Shown here one piece after another: positions 37,085-46,373 of a DNA stretch of 64,000 bases (position 1 is its first letter; every line of letters begins with the position of its first letter). The notes below the pieces were generated by a model, which made no database searches, was not told the DNA's origin, and was given only the letters and a program-made list of their open reading frames with translations. Both the position numbers and the translations under genes were made by a program. This DNA comes from Bog-756 sp963756515 (GTDB lineage: Bacteria; Actinomycetota; Acidimicrobiia; Acidimicrobiales; RAAP-2): positions 62,001-126,000 of the forward strand of contig CAVWNV010000007.1 in NCBI GenBank assembly GCA_963756515.1, read 5' to 3'.

Positions 37085-38140
37085 TCAGGCCGTGGCCCAC
37101 AGCGTGGGCTGGGCCGGTTCGGCCGGGCCGAGCGGGTGGTAGCCGGGCAGCTGCGACATCGGCGTGTCGAGATAGACCTTGGCCTCGGGCGGTTGGGCGA
37201 ATCGGCCGTGGCTCCAGCGGATCTCGACGTGGCCGGCCACCGTTCCCGCCCCGCCGTCGTGCCTCGACCGGTAGGTGCAGGTCCAGTCGACCCGCGGCTG
37301 GCCGGCCGTGGCCGCCTTCACGTCGAAGCCCTCCAACTCGAACAACGCCCGCCAGTCCCAGGGACTGGCGATCCGATAGCGGGCCGGCTGTCCGGTGCGC
37401 CGGTCGTGGCCAAGGACGAAGTAGGGGGCGCTGCCGATGCGGAGCAGTCGCCAGAGCATGGCCTCGCCACCGACGCCGGACCCCACCAGCTGGGCCGACC
37501 ACCGCCGGGCCGACTCATCGCTCACCTTGCGGCACAGCTCCGCATAGGCGGCTCGTGACGCGGCGTCGGGATAGGACCGTCCGGCCAGGGAGGCCCGCAG
37601 GGTATTCAGTTGGTCGCGGGTGCACGCCGACGGTGTGGGGGGAAACCCCCGCAGCCCCGTCGCGGCCAGGCACGACCGGTACAGCTGGGTCAGCTCGGTC
37701 GGGGCGACGGCGTCGTACCAGTCGCCCCGGTCCCACGAGCCGTGGGTGGCCAGCAGCCCGTTGAAGATGCGCCCGGGCGAGGCATTGGCCAGGATGTCCG
37801 ATTCGTACTTGCAGCTGATCAGGTAGACGTGGTCGATGCGCAGGTCGATAGGGGCCACCTCGTCACCGGGGGGTCTCCGGCCGCCGGTCCACTCGATGGT
37901 CAGGGGGTAGCGGTCCCGAAGGCCGTCAGCGGCCTGCAGCAGGGCCCGGCCGTTGGCGAAGGCCATGGCCAGCTCGTCCGCGAACCGACCGGACCGGTGG
38001 ATGGCGTCGAGGTGCTCCCATACGGCGTCGGACAGTCTCAGCTGTTGGGGCCTACGGCCCAGGGCCGTAGCCGGATCGGCGAAGGGGAGGGTGCCGAGCG
38101 CCGTCCCGAGCTCGGTGATCGTGGTCCGGTCGTCGGGCAT
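37085..38140 (-). CDS. unknown protein, candidate restriction endonuclease
   Basis: A 351-residue protein from ATG 38140, 24 bases after the stop of a DNA methyltransferase gene. No family recognised with certainty. Residues 97-113 (APIDLRIDHVYLISCKY) have an Asp99 followed ten residues later by Ser-Cys-Lys111 on a hydrophobic strand. That is the spacing of a PD-(D/E)xK nuclease core, with Ser where Asp or Glu is usual. The segment after it, SDILANASPGRIFNGLL, is predicted helical. The C-terminal third (ASPWDWRALFELEGF, then EVHIRW-like strands) could be a target-recognition part. No signal peptide or membrane segment. The nuclease call rests on gene position and this weak motif. Confidence 0.6.
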   Translation of the reverse strand: MPDDRTTITELGTALGTLPFADPATALGRRPQQLRLSDAVWEHLDAIHRSGRFADELAMAFANGRALLQAADGLRDRYPLTIEWTGGRRPPGDEVAPIDLRIDHVYLISCKYESDILANASPGRIFNGLLATHGSWDRGDWYDAVAPTELTQLYRSCLAATGLRGFPPTPSACTRDQLNTLRASLAGRSYPDAASRAAYAELCRKVSDESARRWSAQLVGSGVGGEAMLWRLLRIGSAPYFVLGHDRRTGQPARYRIASPWDWRALFELEGFDVKAATAGQPRVDWTCTYRSRHDGGAGTVAGHVEIRWSHGRFAQPPEAKVYLDTPMSQLPGYHPLGPAEPAQPTLWATA

Positions 38141-38164
38141 GGGTGTGTCGGTCCGGCAGGCGCC

Positions 38165-39694
38165 TCACCCGGCGGGGAGGTGGCCGCTCCCGTCGATGCC
38201 GCTCCCGTCGATGCCGCTCCCGTACGAGCGGAGTCGCTCCATCCCCTCGGCGTCGAGCAGCTCCACGACGTCGAACACCGGACCGCGGCGCTCCTCGCCC
38301 TGGACCGCCCTGAGGGCCCGGCCCCCGGCGGAGCGGGGCTTCGGCATGTCGGTGGTGAGCAGGATCAACGGGCCCAGGTCGGCCCGGGTGACGTCCCGGC
38401 CACGGGCCTCGTGCAGGACGCTGGCCTTGCCCAGGGCCCTCCACAGCACATCCGGTCTCTGGAGACCCGGTCGCGTGGCCGAGTAGGCCCCGGACAGCTC
38501 GAACAGCCACGTCGCGCCGGTGGCGTCCCGGGCTCGGAAGTCGATCCCGATCCCGAGGTCACCGACAGCCACGTTCCGTTCGATGGCATCGAACCCGGCG
38601 GTGACCAACGCCCCGTGGGCCAACTCCCGAGCCTTCTGGCCCAGGGCGACGGCCTGGGCCTCGGTGGTCACGTCGGGGTCGGGGGGAGGCGTCCGGCCCG
38701 CCGGTACGGTCACCCGCCGCCTGTTCCCCGCCCCCTCGGTTCCGGCCCGGCCGGTCCGCTCCTCGGCGATGCGCCGCTCGGCCAAGGCCACGTAGGCCGG
38801 GTCGGTGTCGAATCCGACGTAGTGCCGCTCGGTGCGAACCGCGGCCACCGCGGTCGAGCCCGATCCCATGAACGGGTCGAGGACGAGATCGCCCCGGTAC
38901 GTATACAGCTCGATGAGGCGACGTGGCAGCTCGACCGGGAACGGTGCCGGGTGGCCCACGCGGGTGGCGGACTCGGTCGGGATGTCCCAGACGTCGATGG
39001 TGGCATCGACGAAGTCGTCCATGGTCATGGTCCCCTCGTGGGGGAGACCCTCGGCGTGGCGTTGTTCGGGAGTCAGGGCCCGATCGAATCGGCCTTTGGA
39101 GGCTATGACGATCCGCTCGGACACATCACGGAGGACCGGGTTGCCGGGCCGCTGGTAGGTGCCCCAGGCGCACGAGCCGCCGGCGGCCCGGCTCTTCTGC
39201 CAGATGATCTCGCCGCGCAGGAGGTAGCCGAGGCCCTCGAGCAGGTCGATGACGTCGCGGGACAGGGACCGGTAGGGCTTGCGGCCCAGGTTGGCCACGT
39301 TCACGGCGATACGCCCGCCCGGTTCCAGCTTGTCGAAGCAGCGGCCGAACACGTCATGGAGCATGTGGAGGTAGGCGTCGTAGTCGGCGGGCACGTGGCC
39401 CACGCCGATCACGGCCTCGTACTCCTTGCCGGCAAAGTACGGCGGGGAGGTCACCACCAGTGCCACGGAGCCGTCGGCCACATCCCCGTGTCGGTCCATG
39501 TCCCGGGCGTCACCGACCCAGATGGCGTCTCGGGCCGTGGGTGGGGTCACATCGCTGTCCTCCGACACCCGAGGTGGTGTGAACCGGGCGTAGAAGGTGG
39601 AGGAGTCGTGCGCCTCGCGGCGGCCGACTCCGAAGGCCGAGGTGGAGGTGGGCCGGCGGCGACCGCCGCCCCGTAGTGGCTCGACGTTGCTCAT
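38165..39694 (-). CDS. site-specific DNA methyltransferase (beta class, N6-adenine or N4-cytosine)
   Basis: A 509-residue protein from ATG 39694. TSPPYF (82-87) is motif IV and DPFMGSGSTAVAAV (273-286) is motif I. Their order, IV before I, defines the beta class; S/T-P-P-Y is compatible with N4-cytosine or N6-adenine methylation. Residues 340-500 form an extra domain. There GIGIDFRARDATGATWLFEL puts Asp385 and Glu399 on adjoining strands like a restriction-nuclease fold, but the expected Lys is replaced (E-L-S). This domain may recognise DNA or be a decayed nuclease. The next gene downstream is the unknown 351-residue protein. Confidence 0.88.
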   Translation of the reverse strand: MSNVEPLRGGGRRRPTSTSAFGVGRREAHDSSTFYARFTPPRVSEDSDVTPPTARDAIWVGDARDMDRHGDVADGSVALVVTSPPYFAGKEYEAVIGVGHVPADYDAYLHMLHDVFGRCFDKLEPGGRIAVNVANLGRKPYRSLSRDVIDLLEGLGYLLRGEIIWQKSRAAGGSCAWGTYQRPGNPVLRDVSERIVIASKGRFDRALTPEQRHAEGLPHEGTMTMDDFVDATIDVWDIPTESATRVGHPAPFPVELPRRLIELYTYRGDLVLDPFMGSGSTAVAAVRTERHYVGFDTDPAYVALAERRIAEERTGRAGTEGAGNRRRVTVPAGRTPPPDPDVTTEAQAVALGQKARELAHGALVTAGFDAIERNVAVGDLGIGIDFRARDATGATWLFELSGAYSATRPGLQRPDVLWRALGKASVLHEARGRDVTRADLGPLILLTTDMPKPRSAGGRALRAVQGEERRGPVFDVVELLDAEGMERLRSYGSGIDGSGIDGSGHLPAG

Positions 39695-39919
39695 GGCCGG
39701 CCCGTCCCGGACAGCCGGCGTACCGGCCCCGTCGAGCGGCGAGCAGGGAAAGAGGTCATGGTTCGATCGAACACGCAGTGGATACTAGAGAGTGGGTGTG
39801 ACGGCCGGACGACCACACGGGCCGGGACCTCCCCGTGGCCAGCGACTCCGGCGCCAGCGACCCCATGGCCAGCGACGCTAGCGGCGGCCCCCGCCGGCCC
39901 CGGGGATGGCCGGAACCGC

Positions 39920-41353
39920 TCACGAGGCCGTCAAGTGTTCGGAGATCGACTCGCCGACCACGACGCAGCCGGCCGTCGACACGCAGCTGACGGCCGAGAG
40001 CGGCTGGGGGGAACCGACCGCGGCGGCGTGCTTCCACGAGTGTGGGTCCGGGCCGGTGAGGACGACCACGCCCGCCTGGGTCGCGGTGCTGACCGAGCTC
40101 CCTACGGACACGCAGGTGTTGACGGCGGTGCACGACACGTCCATCAGGTCGGCGACTCTCGACGAGAGGGGCTTCGTCGACCAGGTCGCGCCCCCGTTGC
40201 CGGTGGTCAGGATCACCCCATGCCCTGTGCGGGAGCCCGTCAAGGTCGTGGCCGTGGTGCCCACCGCCGCGCACCAGACGCCGGCTTCACCGGGCGGTGC
40301 CGTCGTGGTCGTGGTGGGAGGAACGGTCGTGGTGGCCGCAGCGGTGGCGGGGGTGGAGGTGGGGACCGTCGTGGCCGAGCCGGACGCGGCCGCGGTGGTG
40401 GTGGACGGAGCGGTGGTGGACGGAGTCGTGGTGGACGGAGCGGTGGTGGACGGAGCGGTGGTGGACGAGAACGGGGGGCCGCTGCCGCTCCCGGTACTCG
40501 GGAGGCAGGAGATGCTGTCGAGCAGCCCCACTCCCTTCGACGTCGATGTCGGGAGCCAGGTGGCCCCGCCGTCGTTGGTGAAGTCGACCACACCGGCCAC
40601 GTGGTCCACGTCCGTGGCGCTGTCCGCCGCTACCCAGCAGTCACGGCGGTCGGTGCACGAGATGCCGGTGGCCCCGGAGACCCCGGCCGACAGCGTCCCC
40701 ACCTGTGCCCACTCGGCCAGTCCCGATGACGAGACCAACGCCGCGGTGCCTCCGGCCGTATTACCCGTGGCCATGCACCAGTGGTGGGCCAGGCACGTGA
40801 CCGCGGTGACGTCGAGGATGCCGGCGGGAACGGCGGCCGCCGTCCATGTCGAGCCTCCGTCGGACGTGACGACGATCTCGCCGGCACCGTCGGACGTCTG
40901 GCTGGACTGGCCCACCGCGGCGCAGTCTCGCTTGTCGCTGCACGAGACGCCCGACAGGTAGCCAACCGTGGCCGGCACGGCCTGAGCGCTCCACGAGACG
41001 CCCCCGTTGGTCGTGGAGATGATCGCCGCCCCGTTCGGCGCGTCGGCGGCACCGACGGTCGAGCCGACGGCCCAGCAGTGGAGGGTGGTGGCGCAGTCGA
41101 CGTCCTCGAGGGCGTTGACCGGCGTCGGCGGGGTGACGGAGACGAAGGCCCCGAGCCACGGCGATCCGGGGGCGATGGTGGAAGGGGCCGCAGAGCCGCC
41201 GGTGGAGGAGGTGCAGCCTCCGGCCACGACGGCCGTGAGAGCCATGAGGGCCACGGACACCGCGCCGACCGACAGGCCCCGGCGGGTCCGGACCGGCGGC
41301 GGGGTGGTTCGGGAGCTGGCGGGCGTTTCACCCGGCCCGGAGGACAGCGTCAC
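39920..41353 (-). CDS. secreted lipoprotein with Asp-box (BNR-like) repeats
   Basis: A 477-residue protein. An Arg-rich start is followed by a hydrophobic segment ending VAGGC, a lipobox, so it is likely a membrane-anchored lipoprotein. At least four Asp-box motifs are seen: STTNGGVSWSA, TSDGGSTWTA, TNDGGATWLP and TTGNGGATWST, each preceded by a Cys-containing strand such as VSCSDKRDCAAVG. This is a beta-propeller pattern shared with sialidases and photosystem assembly factors. A Thr/Ser/Pro linker of about 50 residues interrupts the propeller and is encoded by a 15-bp tandem repeat. Probably a surface-binding protein; no catalytic residues seen. Confidence 0.82.
   Translation of the reverse strand: MTLSSGPGETPASSRTTPPPVRTRRGLSVGAVSVALMALTAVVAGGCTSSTGGSAAPSTIAPGSPWLGAFVSVTPPTPVNALEDVDCATTLHCWAVGSTVGAADAPNGAAIISTTNGGVSWSAQAVPATVGYLSGVSCSDKRDCAAVGQSSQTSDGAGEIVVTSDGGSTWTAAAVPAGILDVTAVTCLAHHWCMATGNTAGGTAALVSSSGLAEWAQVGTLSAGVSGATGISCTDRRDCWVAADSATDVDHVAGVVDFTNDGGATWLPTSTSKGVGLLDSISCLPSTGSGSGPPFSSTTAPSTTAPSTTTPSTTAPSTTTAAASGSATTVPTSTPATAAATTTVPPTTTTTAPPGEAGVWCAAVGTTATTLTGSRTGHGVILTTGNGGATWSTKPLSSRVADLMDVSCTAVNTCVSVGSSVSTATQAGVVVLTGPDPHSWKHAAAVGSPQPLSAVSCVSTAGCVVVGESISEHLTAS
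40396..40468. repeat. 15-bp tandem repeat coding for a Thr/Pro linker
   Basis: About five copies of a 15-bp unit (cggtggtggacggag on the plus strand) lie inside the lipoprotein gene and encode S-T-T-A-P or S-T-T-T-P on the minus strand. Likely to vary in copy number by slippage. Confidence 0.85.
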
Positions 41354-41624
41354 CGGGCCGTGATCACATCGGTGTGGGCGGCTCGGTCGCCCGCGAAGGG
41401 CGGTGTCAGATCACTCACGAAACTCTCCGGTCACGTCCCTGGCCGTGCCGTCGCCGGCCGAAGGCCAAGGACTGTTCACCTGCGCCAGAGATCTTGCCAC
41501 GTGGACGCCGGATGGGAGGGTGATGACGGCCGGTCCCGGGGCCAGAGGTCTACCGTACGTCGGTGGTGTTGGTACTCCTTGCCCCGGACCGTACTGAGTC
41601 CAGTACCCGCCTGCGGAACCCTTC

Positions 41625-42797
41625 ATGAACGTGGTGGATCTGGTCGTTCTGGTCGTCGTGGTCCTGGCCGCGGTCCAAGGTCTGCGGTTGGGGGCCATCG
41701 TCCAGGTGCTCTCTTTCGGTGGGTTCTGGGTCGGCCTCTACCTCGGGGCCCTGTTGGCCTCGGCCACGGTGCAGTGGGCCCACTCCCAGGGGGCGCGCAC
41801 GGCATTGGCCCTGATCACACTGTTGGGGGTGGCCACCCTGTGCGGGATCTTGGGCCGTCTCGTGGGCAACCTGGTCTTCTCCCACGTGCATCGTGGGGTC
41901 CTCGGTGGGGTGGATTCGGCGCTGGGCGTGGTGGTGGCGGTGGTGGCGTCCCTGCTGGCCGCGTGGCTCCTGGCCAACACCCTGGTGAACAGTTCCTCGT
42001 TGAGCCTCAACTCGTCCATCGACCGGTCGAGGATCATCCGATCTCTCGACTCGGTGTTGCCGGCACCGCCGTCGGTGTTCACGAAGGTTCAGAGCTTCCT
42101 CTCGGCCGAGGGCTTCCCGCCCGTCTTCGCCCAGCTGGCCCCGGCATCGGCCGGACCGGTGGCGCTCCCCGGTGAGCCTCAGCTCCAACAGGCGGTGGCC
42201 CACGCCGGAGGCTCCACGGTCAAGATCGTCGGCGACGGGTGCGATCAGATCCAAGAGGGCTCGGGGTTCGTGGTGTCTCCCCACGTGGTCGTGACTAACG
42301 CCCATGTGGTGGCCGGCATCCCCCATCCGATGGTCCAGGCCGGTACCGGCTTCTACCAGACGACCGTGATGTACTTCGACCCCTCCTACGACCTTGCTGT
42401 ATTGCGGGTGGGTGGCCTCGACGAGCCGTCGCTTCCCCTCGATCCGAACGAGTCGTCCCGGGGGGTCACGGCGGCCGTGCTGGGCTATCCGGGGGGTGGC
42501 TCGTTCAAAGCCCAACCGGCCGGGATCATGGCCACCTTCGAGGCCGAGGGCCGGGACATCTACGGCCAGGGGCTCACCGTGCGCAACGTCTACGAGATCC
42601 AGGCCGTGGTCCGGCCCGGCAACTCGGGCGGCCCGCTCGTCCAAGGCGACGGCCAGGTGATCGGTGTGGTCTTCTCGCGGTCCACGACCAACGGCGACAT
42701 CGGGTACGCCCTGTCGTCCCCCGGCGTGCTCTCCCGTGTCCAACAGGCCCTGGCCGCCAACAAAGTGGTGGGGACCGGGGGTTGTATCGCGGGCTGA
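41625..42797 (+). CDS. MarP-type membrane serine protease (CvpA domain + trypsin-like)
   Basis: A 390-residue protein starting at ATG 41625. Four hydrophobic segments in the first 125 residues form a CvpA/colicin-V-production domain. A trypsin-like domain follows with His227 (TNAHVV), Asp256 (SYDLAVL) and Ser334 (PGNSGGP). Cys206 (GDGCDQ) and a Cys four residues from the end could form the disulfide known to control mycobacterial MarP. In mycobacteria this protein helps maintain pH under acid stress by cleaving an envelope hydrolase. The catalytic set is complete here. Confidence 0.88.
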   Translation: MNVVDLVVLVVVVLAAVQGLRLGAIVQVLSFGGFWVGLYLGALLASATVQWAHSQGARTALALITLLGVATLCGILGRLVGNLVFSHVHRGVLGGVDSALGVVVAVVASLLAAWLLANTLVNSSSLSLNSSIDRSRIIRSLDSVLPAPPSVFTKVQSFLSAEGFPPVFAQLAPASAGPVALPGEPQLQQAVAHAGGSTVKIVGDGCDQIQEGSGFVVSPHVVVTNAHVVAGIPHPMVQAGTGFYQTTVMYFDPSYDLAVLRVGGLDEPSLPLDPNESSRGVTAAVLGYPGGGSFKAQPAGIMATFEAEGRDIYGQGLTVRNVYEIQAVVRPGNSGGPLVQGDGQVIGVVFSRSTTNGDIGYALSSPGVLSRVQQALAANKVVGTGGCIAG

Positions 42798-42862
42798 GAG
42801 CGACCGGTAGCGACCGCGACACCAGACGAGACTGGGGCCAATGGCCCGACTAGACATGGGGC

Positions 42863-45262
42863 ATGGCGCTCCCCATCGAGGACTACGGCATCATCGGCGA
42901 TCTCCACACCGCCGCCCTGGTGGGGCGGGACGGCTCCATCGACTGGCTGTGCCTGCCCCGCTTCGATTCGGCCGCGTGCTTCTCCAAACTCCTGGGCGAC
43001 GAGGACCACGGGTCTTGGAAGTTGGCTCCCAAGGGCTCCCATGGCGCGTCGCACCGTCATTACCGGGGCGAGACATTGGTGCTCGAGTCGGAGTTCGTGA
43101 CGGAGGAGGGGACGGTCCGGGTCACCGACTGCATGCCCATCCGGCAGCAGCATCCCGAGGTGGTGCGACTGGTCGAGGGGGTACGGGGCAAGGTCACCAT
43201 GGAGATGGTCCTGACCATCCGCTTCGGCTACGGACAGATCGTCCCGTGGGTGCGCAAGGTCGACGGCACCCTCAACGCCATCGCCGGTCCCGACGGCCTG
43301 TCCCTGTGGACTACGGCCGAGTGCAAGGGGCAGGACTTCTCGACCGTGGCCGAGTTCACCGTGACCGAGGGACAGCGGGTCCCCTTCTCCCTGACCTGGT
43401 TCCCGGCCAGCGAGGAGCCTCCGCGCCCCGTGGACGCGTGCTTCGCCATCCAGGACACCGAGCTGTGGTGGACCGACTGGGTGTCGCAGTGCACCTATGA
43501 GGGCGATTACCGCGAGGCGGTGGTCCGCTCGCTCATCACCCTCAAGGCCCTGACCTACGAGCCCACCGGCGGCATCGTGGCTGCGGCCACCACCTCGCTC
43601 CCCGAGACCCTGGGCGGTAGCCGCAATTGGGACTACCGGTTCTGCTGGCTCCGGGATGCCACGCTGACACTCGAGTCCCTCATGCGGGGCGGCTTCTACC
43701 AAGAGGCCATGGCCTGGCGTAACTGGCTCCTCCGAGCCACGGCCGGCGACCCGTCGCAGATGCAGATCATGTACGGCGCGGCCGGTGAGCGCCGGCTCGA
43801 CGAATGGGAGGTCGACTGGCTTCCGGGGTACGAGGGCGCGTCACCGGTGCGCATCGGGAATGCCGCCGCCGGGCAGTTCCAACTCGACGTGTACGGCGAG
43901 GTGATGTCGGCGCTCTACGAGTCGGAGCCGGCCGGCGAGCCCGGTGACAGCCCGGCCTGGGAGTTCCAGCTCTCCTTGATGAAGTTCCTGGCCGATGGAT
44001 GGCGCGAGCCCGACGACGGCATCTGGGAAGTGAGGGGGCCGCGGCGTCACTTCACCCACTCCAAGGTGATGGCGTGGGTCGCCATCGACCGGGCCATCAA
44101 GACGGCGGAGGACTACGGGATGGAAGCCCCGCTCGACCGTTGGAAGGAGGTCCGTCAGGAGATCCACGAACAAGTTTGCGACCAGGGCTTCAACGCCAGC
44201 AAGGGCTCGTTCACCCAGTACTACGGCTCCGATCAGCTCGACGCCAGTCTGCTGATGATTCCGTTGGTGGGATTCCTACCCGCCCACGACCCCCGCGTCA
44301 GGGGGACCATCGAGGCGGTCGAGCGCGAGCTGGTCGACGGCGGATTCGTGCTCCGCTACCGCACCGTCGACACCGGCGATGTGGACGGCCTCTCCGGCCG
44401 TGAAGGTGCCTTTCTGGCCTGCTCGTTCTGGTTGGCCGACTGCCTCTCGATGTTGGGGCGCGACCGCGACGCCCGCCAGCTCTTCGACCGGCTCCTCGGC
44501 CTCCGCAACGATCTCGGGCTGCTGTCCGAGGAGTACGACCCGGTAGCCGGTCGGCTGGTCGGGAACTTCCCGCAGGCATTCTCCCATGTGTCCCTGGTGA
44601 ATTCGGCCTCCAAGCTGACCGGCCAGCAGAAGCCCACCACGGACCATGTCGTCATGGGCCTGGCCCGACGTTCGATCACCCACGGCATGAGCGGAACCAT
44701 CGAACGGCACCTGGGCGGGGTCACGGCCCGGAGCATGCTGGGAAAGCTGGCCGAGAGCGCCGGAGCAGGCGCGCCCAGAGGCGCGGCACAGCTGTTCGCG
44801 TCGGCGGTGGCTCCGGGCGTGGGTGTCGGGGGGAAGGTGGCCGCCGGCCCAGACGCCTCGCCCCGGCGGAGCCGACCAACCACCAAGCCCTCGGACAAGA
44901 AGCCCACGCCGCTGGCCGTCAAGAAGCCGGTCGTGACCAAGGGCCATCGTTCGCGTCGGTCCGAAGCCGGACCGGCGGGGACCGTGAGGATGGCGACGAA
45001 GAAGACGACGACCCCAGCCGAGGGAGCCACGGCCAAGAAGTCGGCGACGAAGAAGTCGGCCGCTAAGAGGGCCCAGACCAAGAAGGCGGCGACGAAGAAG
45101 GCGGCGACGAAGAAGGCGGCGACCGAGAAGGCGGCGACCGAGAAGGCGGCGACCGAGAAGGCGGCGACCGAGAAGTCCCCCGGCCCGACATCGGAGGCCA
45201 CCAGGGCGTCGGCGGCATCGACGTCGACCCGGCGTCGCCGGGCTGGGGCCACGGGCTCGTAG
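42863..45262 (+). CDS. GH15 family glycoside hydrolase (trehalase/glucoamylase-like) with histone-H1-like tail
   Basis: A 799-residue protein from ATG 42863. The GH15 part covers about 1-660: IEDYGIIGDLHTAALV, NWDYRFCWLRDATLTLES, DDGIWEVRGPRRHFTHSKVM (Glu389 a likely catalytic acid) and EEYDPVAGRLVGNFPQAFSH (second Glu pair). These match the actinobacterial alpha-glucosidase/trehalase branch. The last 140 residues are Lys/Ala/Thr-rich, with repeats of TKKAA and TEKAA encoded by a 15-bp repeat. An in-frame ATG at 44990 begins MATKKTTTPAEG and might start a separate small basic protein. The tail could bind nucleic acid, polyphosphate or the envelope; that is a guess. Confidence 0.87.
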   Translation: MALPIEDYGIIGDLHTAALVGRDGSIDWLCLPRFDSAACFSKLLGDEDHGSWKLAPKGSHGASHRHYRGETLVLESEFVTEEGTVRVTDCMPIRQQHPEVVRLVEGVRGKVTMEMVLTIRFGYGQIVPWVRKVDGTLNAIAGPDGLSLWTTAECKGQDFSTVAEFTVTEGQRVPFSLTWFPASEEPPRPVDACFAIQDTELWWTDWVSQCTYEGDYREAVVRSLITLKALTYEPTGGIVAAATTSLPETLGGSRNWDYRFCWLRDATLTLESLMRGGFYQEAMAWRNWLLRATAGDPSQMQIMYGAAGERRLDEWEVDWLPGYEGASPVRIGNAAAGQFQLDVYGEVMSALYESEPAGEPGDSPAWEFQLSLMKFLADGWREPDDGIWEVRGPRRHFTHSKVMAWVAIDRAIKTAEDYGMEAPLDRWKEVRQEIHEQVCDQGFNASKGSFTQYYGSDQLDASLLMIPLVGFLPAHDPRVRGTIEAVERELVDGGFVLRYRTVDTGDVDGLSGREGAFLACSFWLADCLSMLGRDRDARQLFDRLLGLRNDLGLLSEEYDPVAGRLVGNFPQAFSHVSLVNSASKLTGQQKPTTDHVVMGLARRSITHGMSGTIERHLGGVTARSMLGKLAESAGAGAPRGAAQLFASAVAPGVGVGGKVAAGPDASPRRSRPTTKPSDKKPTPLAVKKPVVTKGHRSRRSEAGPAGTVRMATKKTTTPAEGATAKKSATKKSAAKRAQTKKAATKKAATKKAATEKAATEKAATEKAATEKSPGPTSEATRASAASTSTRRRRAGATGS
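45077..45175 (+). repeat. 15-bp tandem repeat coding for TKKAA/TEKAA
   Basis: Six full copies and one partial copy of a 15-bp unit (accaagaaggcggcg and variants) encode the Lys/Ala-rich tail. The first three read T-K-K-A-A and the rest T-E-K-A-A, so the charge changes from strongly basic to mixed along the tail. Confidence 0.9.
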
Positions 45263-45313
45263 CCGCCATGGGCGTTCCTGTCACCGGAGCGGCGGTTCGG
45301 GCATGATGCGGGC

Positions 45314-46339
45314 GTGAGCGGAACCCACCACCACGGCGCGTCGGAGCACGGCGACGCTCGACGGTCGGCCCATCCCTTCGATCCCGACGACCCGACCACT
45401 CCCCGGGCCGGTGTCACGGTGGCCGACGGGGTGATCGAGTTGGACACCCTGCTCGGAGGCTGGGAGCGGGTTACCGCCGGCTACCTGATCGAAGGCGATG
45501 CACCGGTGCTGATCGAGACCGGGAGCCAGAGCTCGGTGCCGGTGCTGCTGGCGCAGCTCGATCGGCTGGGCATCGGTGCCGGCGATCTGGCCGGCGTGGT
45601 CGTCACCCACATCCACCTCGACCACGCCGGCGGTGTGGGGGACGTGGCCCGGGCGTTTCCGAAAGCCACGGTGTACGTCCACCCCAAGGGAGCCAGGCAC
45701 CTGGCCGACCCCACCCGTCTGGTCGACTCGGCATCCCGTGTGTACGGCCCGCTGCTCGACTCCCTGTACGGGCGACTCGACCCCACGCCGTCGGAGCGAA
45801 TCCACGTCCTCGAGGACGGAGAGGCCGTCAACGTGAGCTCGAACCGCGCACTGGTCGCCGTCGACTCGCCCGGGCACGCCAAGCACCACCTGGCTCTGCA
45901 CGACACCCTGAGCGGGGTGTTGTTCGCGGGGGACGCCGTCGGGGTGAAGCTGCCCGACGCCGGTGTGCTGCGCCCTTCGACTCCACCGCCGGACTTCGAC
46001 CTCGACGCTGCCCTCACCTCTCTGCAACGGTTCGTCGACCGCCGCCCGACCGGTCTGGCCCTGGCCCACTACGGCCTGCTCGACGACCCCCTGGACATCC
46101 TCGACGAGGCCGGAGGCACCCTCCGTCGGTGGGCTGACGTGGCCGAGTCGGCCTTCCGCAACGGGGAGGACATTGCCGTCGCTTTGGCGACGGCGTTCGA
46201 GTCGGACCTCGATGGCGTCCCCGAAGTGCACCGCGAGAAGCTCGAGGTGATGAACGGCGTGCACTCCAACGCGGCCGGACTCCACCGCTGGCTGTCGACA
46301 CGGGCGAGCGCCGGCGGCACCGGGCCCGACACTCCGTGA
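45314..46339 (+). CDS. MBL fold metallo-hydrolase
   Basis: A 341-residue protein from GTG 45314. VVVTHIHLDHAGGVGDVAR is the HxHxDH zinc motif. SPGHAKHHLALHD supplies the next His, LFAGDAVGVKLPDAG the bridging Asp, and LALAHYGLLDDP the last His. The first 50 residues contain a His-rich start (GTHHHGASEHGD). Members hydrolyse thioesters, lactones or phosphoesters. The downstream esterase gene begins 35 bases after its stop, so the two may be co-transcribed. Substrate unknown. Confidence 0.87.
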   Translation: MSGTHHHGASEHGDARRSAHPFDPDDPTTPRAGVTVADGVIELDTLLGGWERVTAGYLIEGDAPVLIETGSQSSVPVLLAQLDRLGIGAGDLAGVVVTHIHLDHAGGVGDVARAFPKATVYVHPKGARHLADPTRLVDSASRVYGPLLDSLYGRLDPTPSERIHVLEDGEAVNVSSNRALVAVDSPGHAKHHLALHDTLSGVLFAGDAVGVKLPDAGVLRPSTPPPDFDLDAALTSLQRFVDRRPTGLALAHYGLLDDPLDILDEAGGTLRRWADVAESAFRNGEDIAVALATAFESDLDGVPEVHREKLEVMNGVHSNAAGLHRWLSTRASAGGTGPDTP

Positions 46340-46373
46340 CGGGAGCTGCTCCGGGCAGGGGGCGCGGGCATTC

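Noticed and set aside
40396..40468. Possible CRISPR or regulatory repeat array
   Set aside because: The 15-bp units are contiguous, have no spacers and lie in frame inside a coding sequence.
45077..45175. Possible CRISPR or binding-site array
   Set aside because: Contiguous in-frame coding repeat for the Lys/Ala tail.
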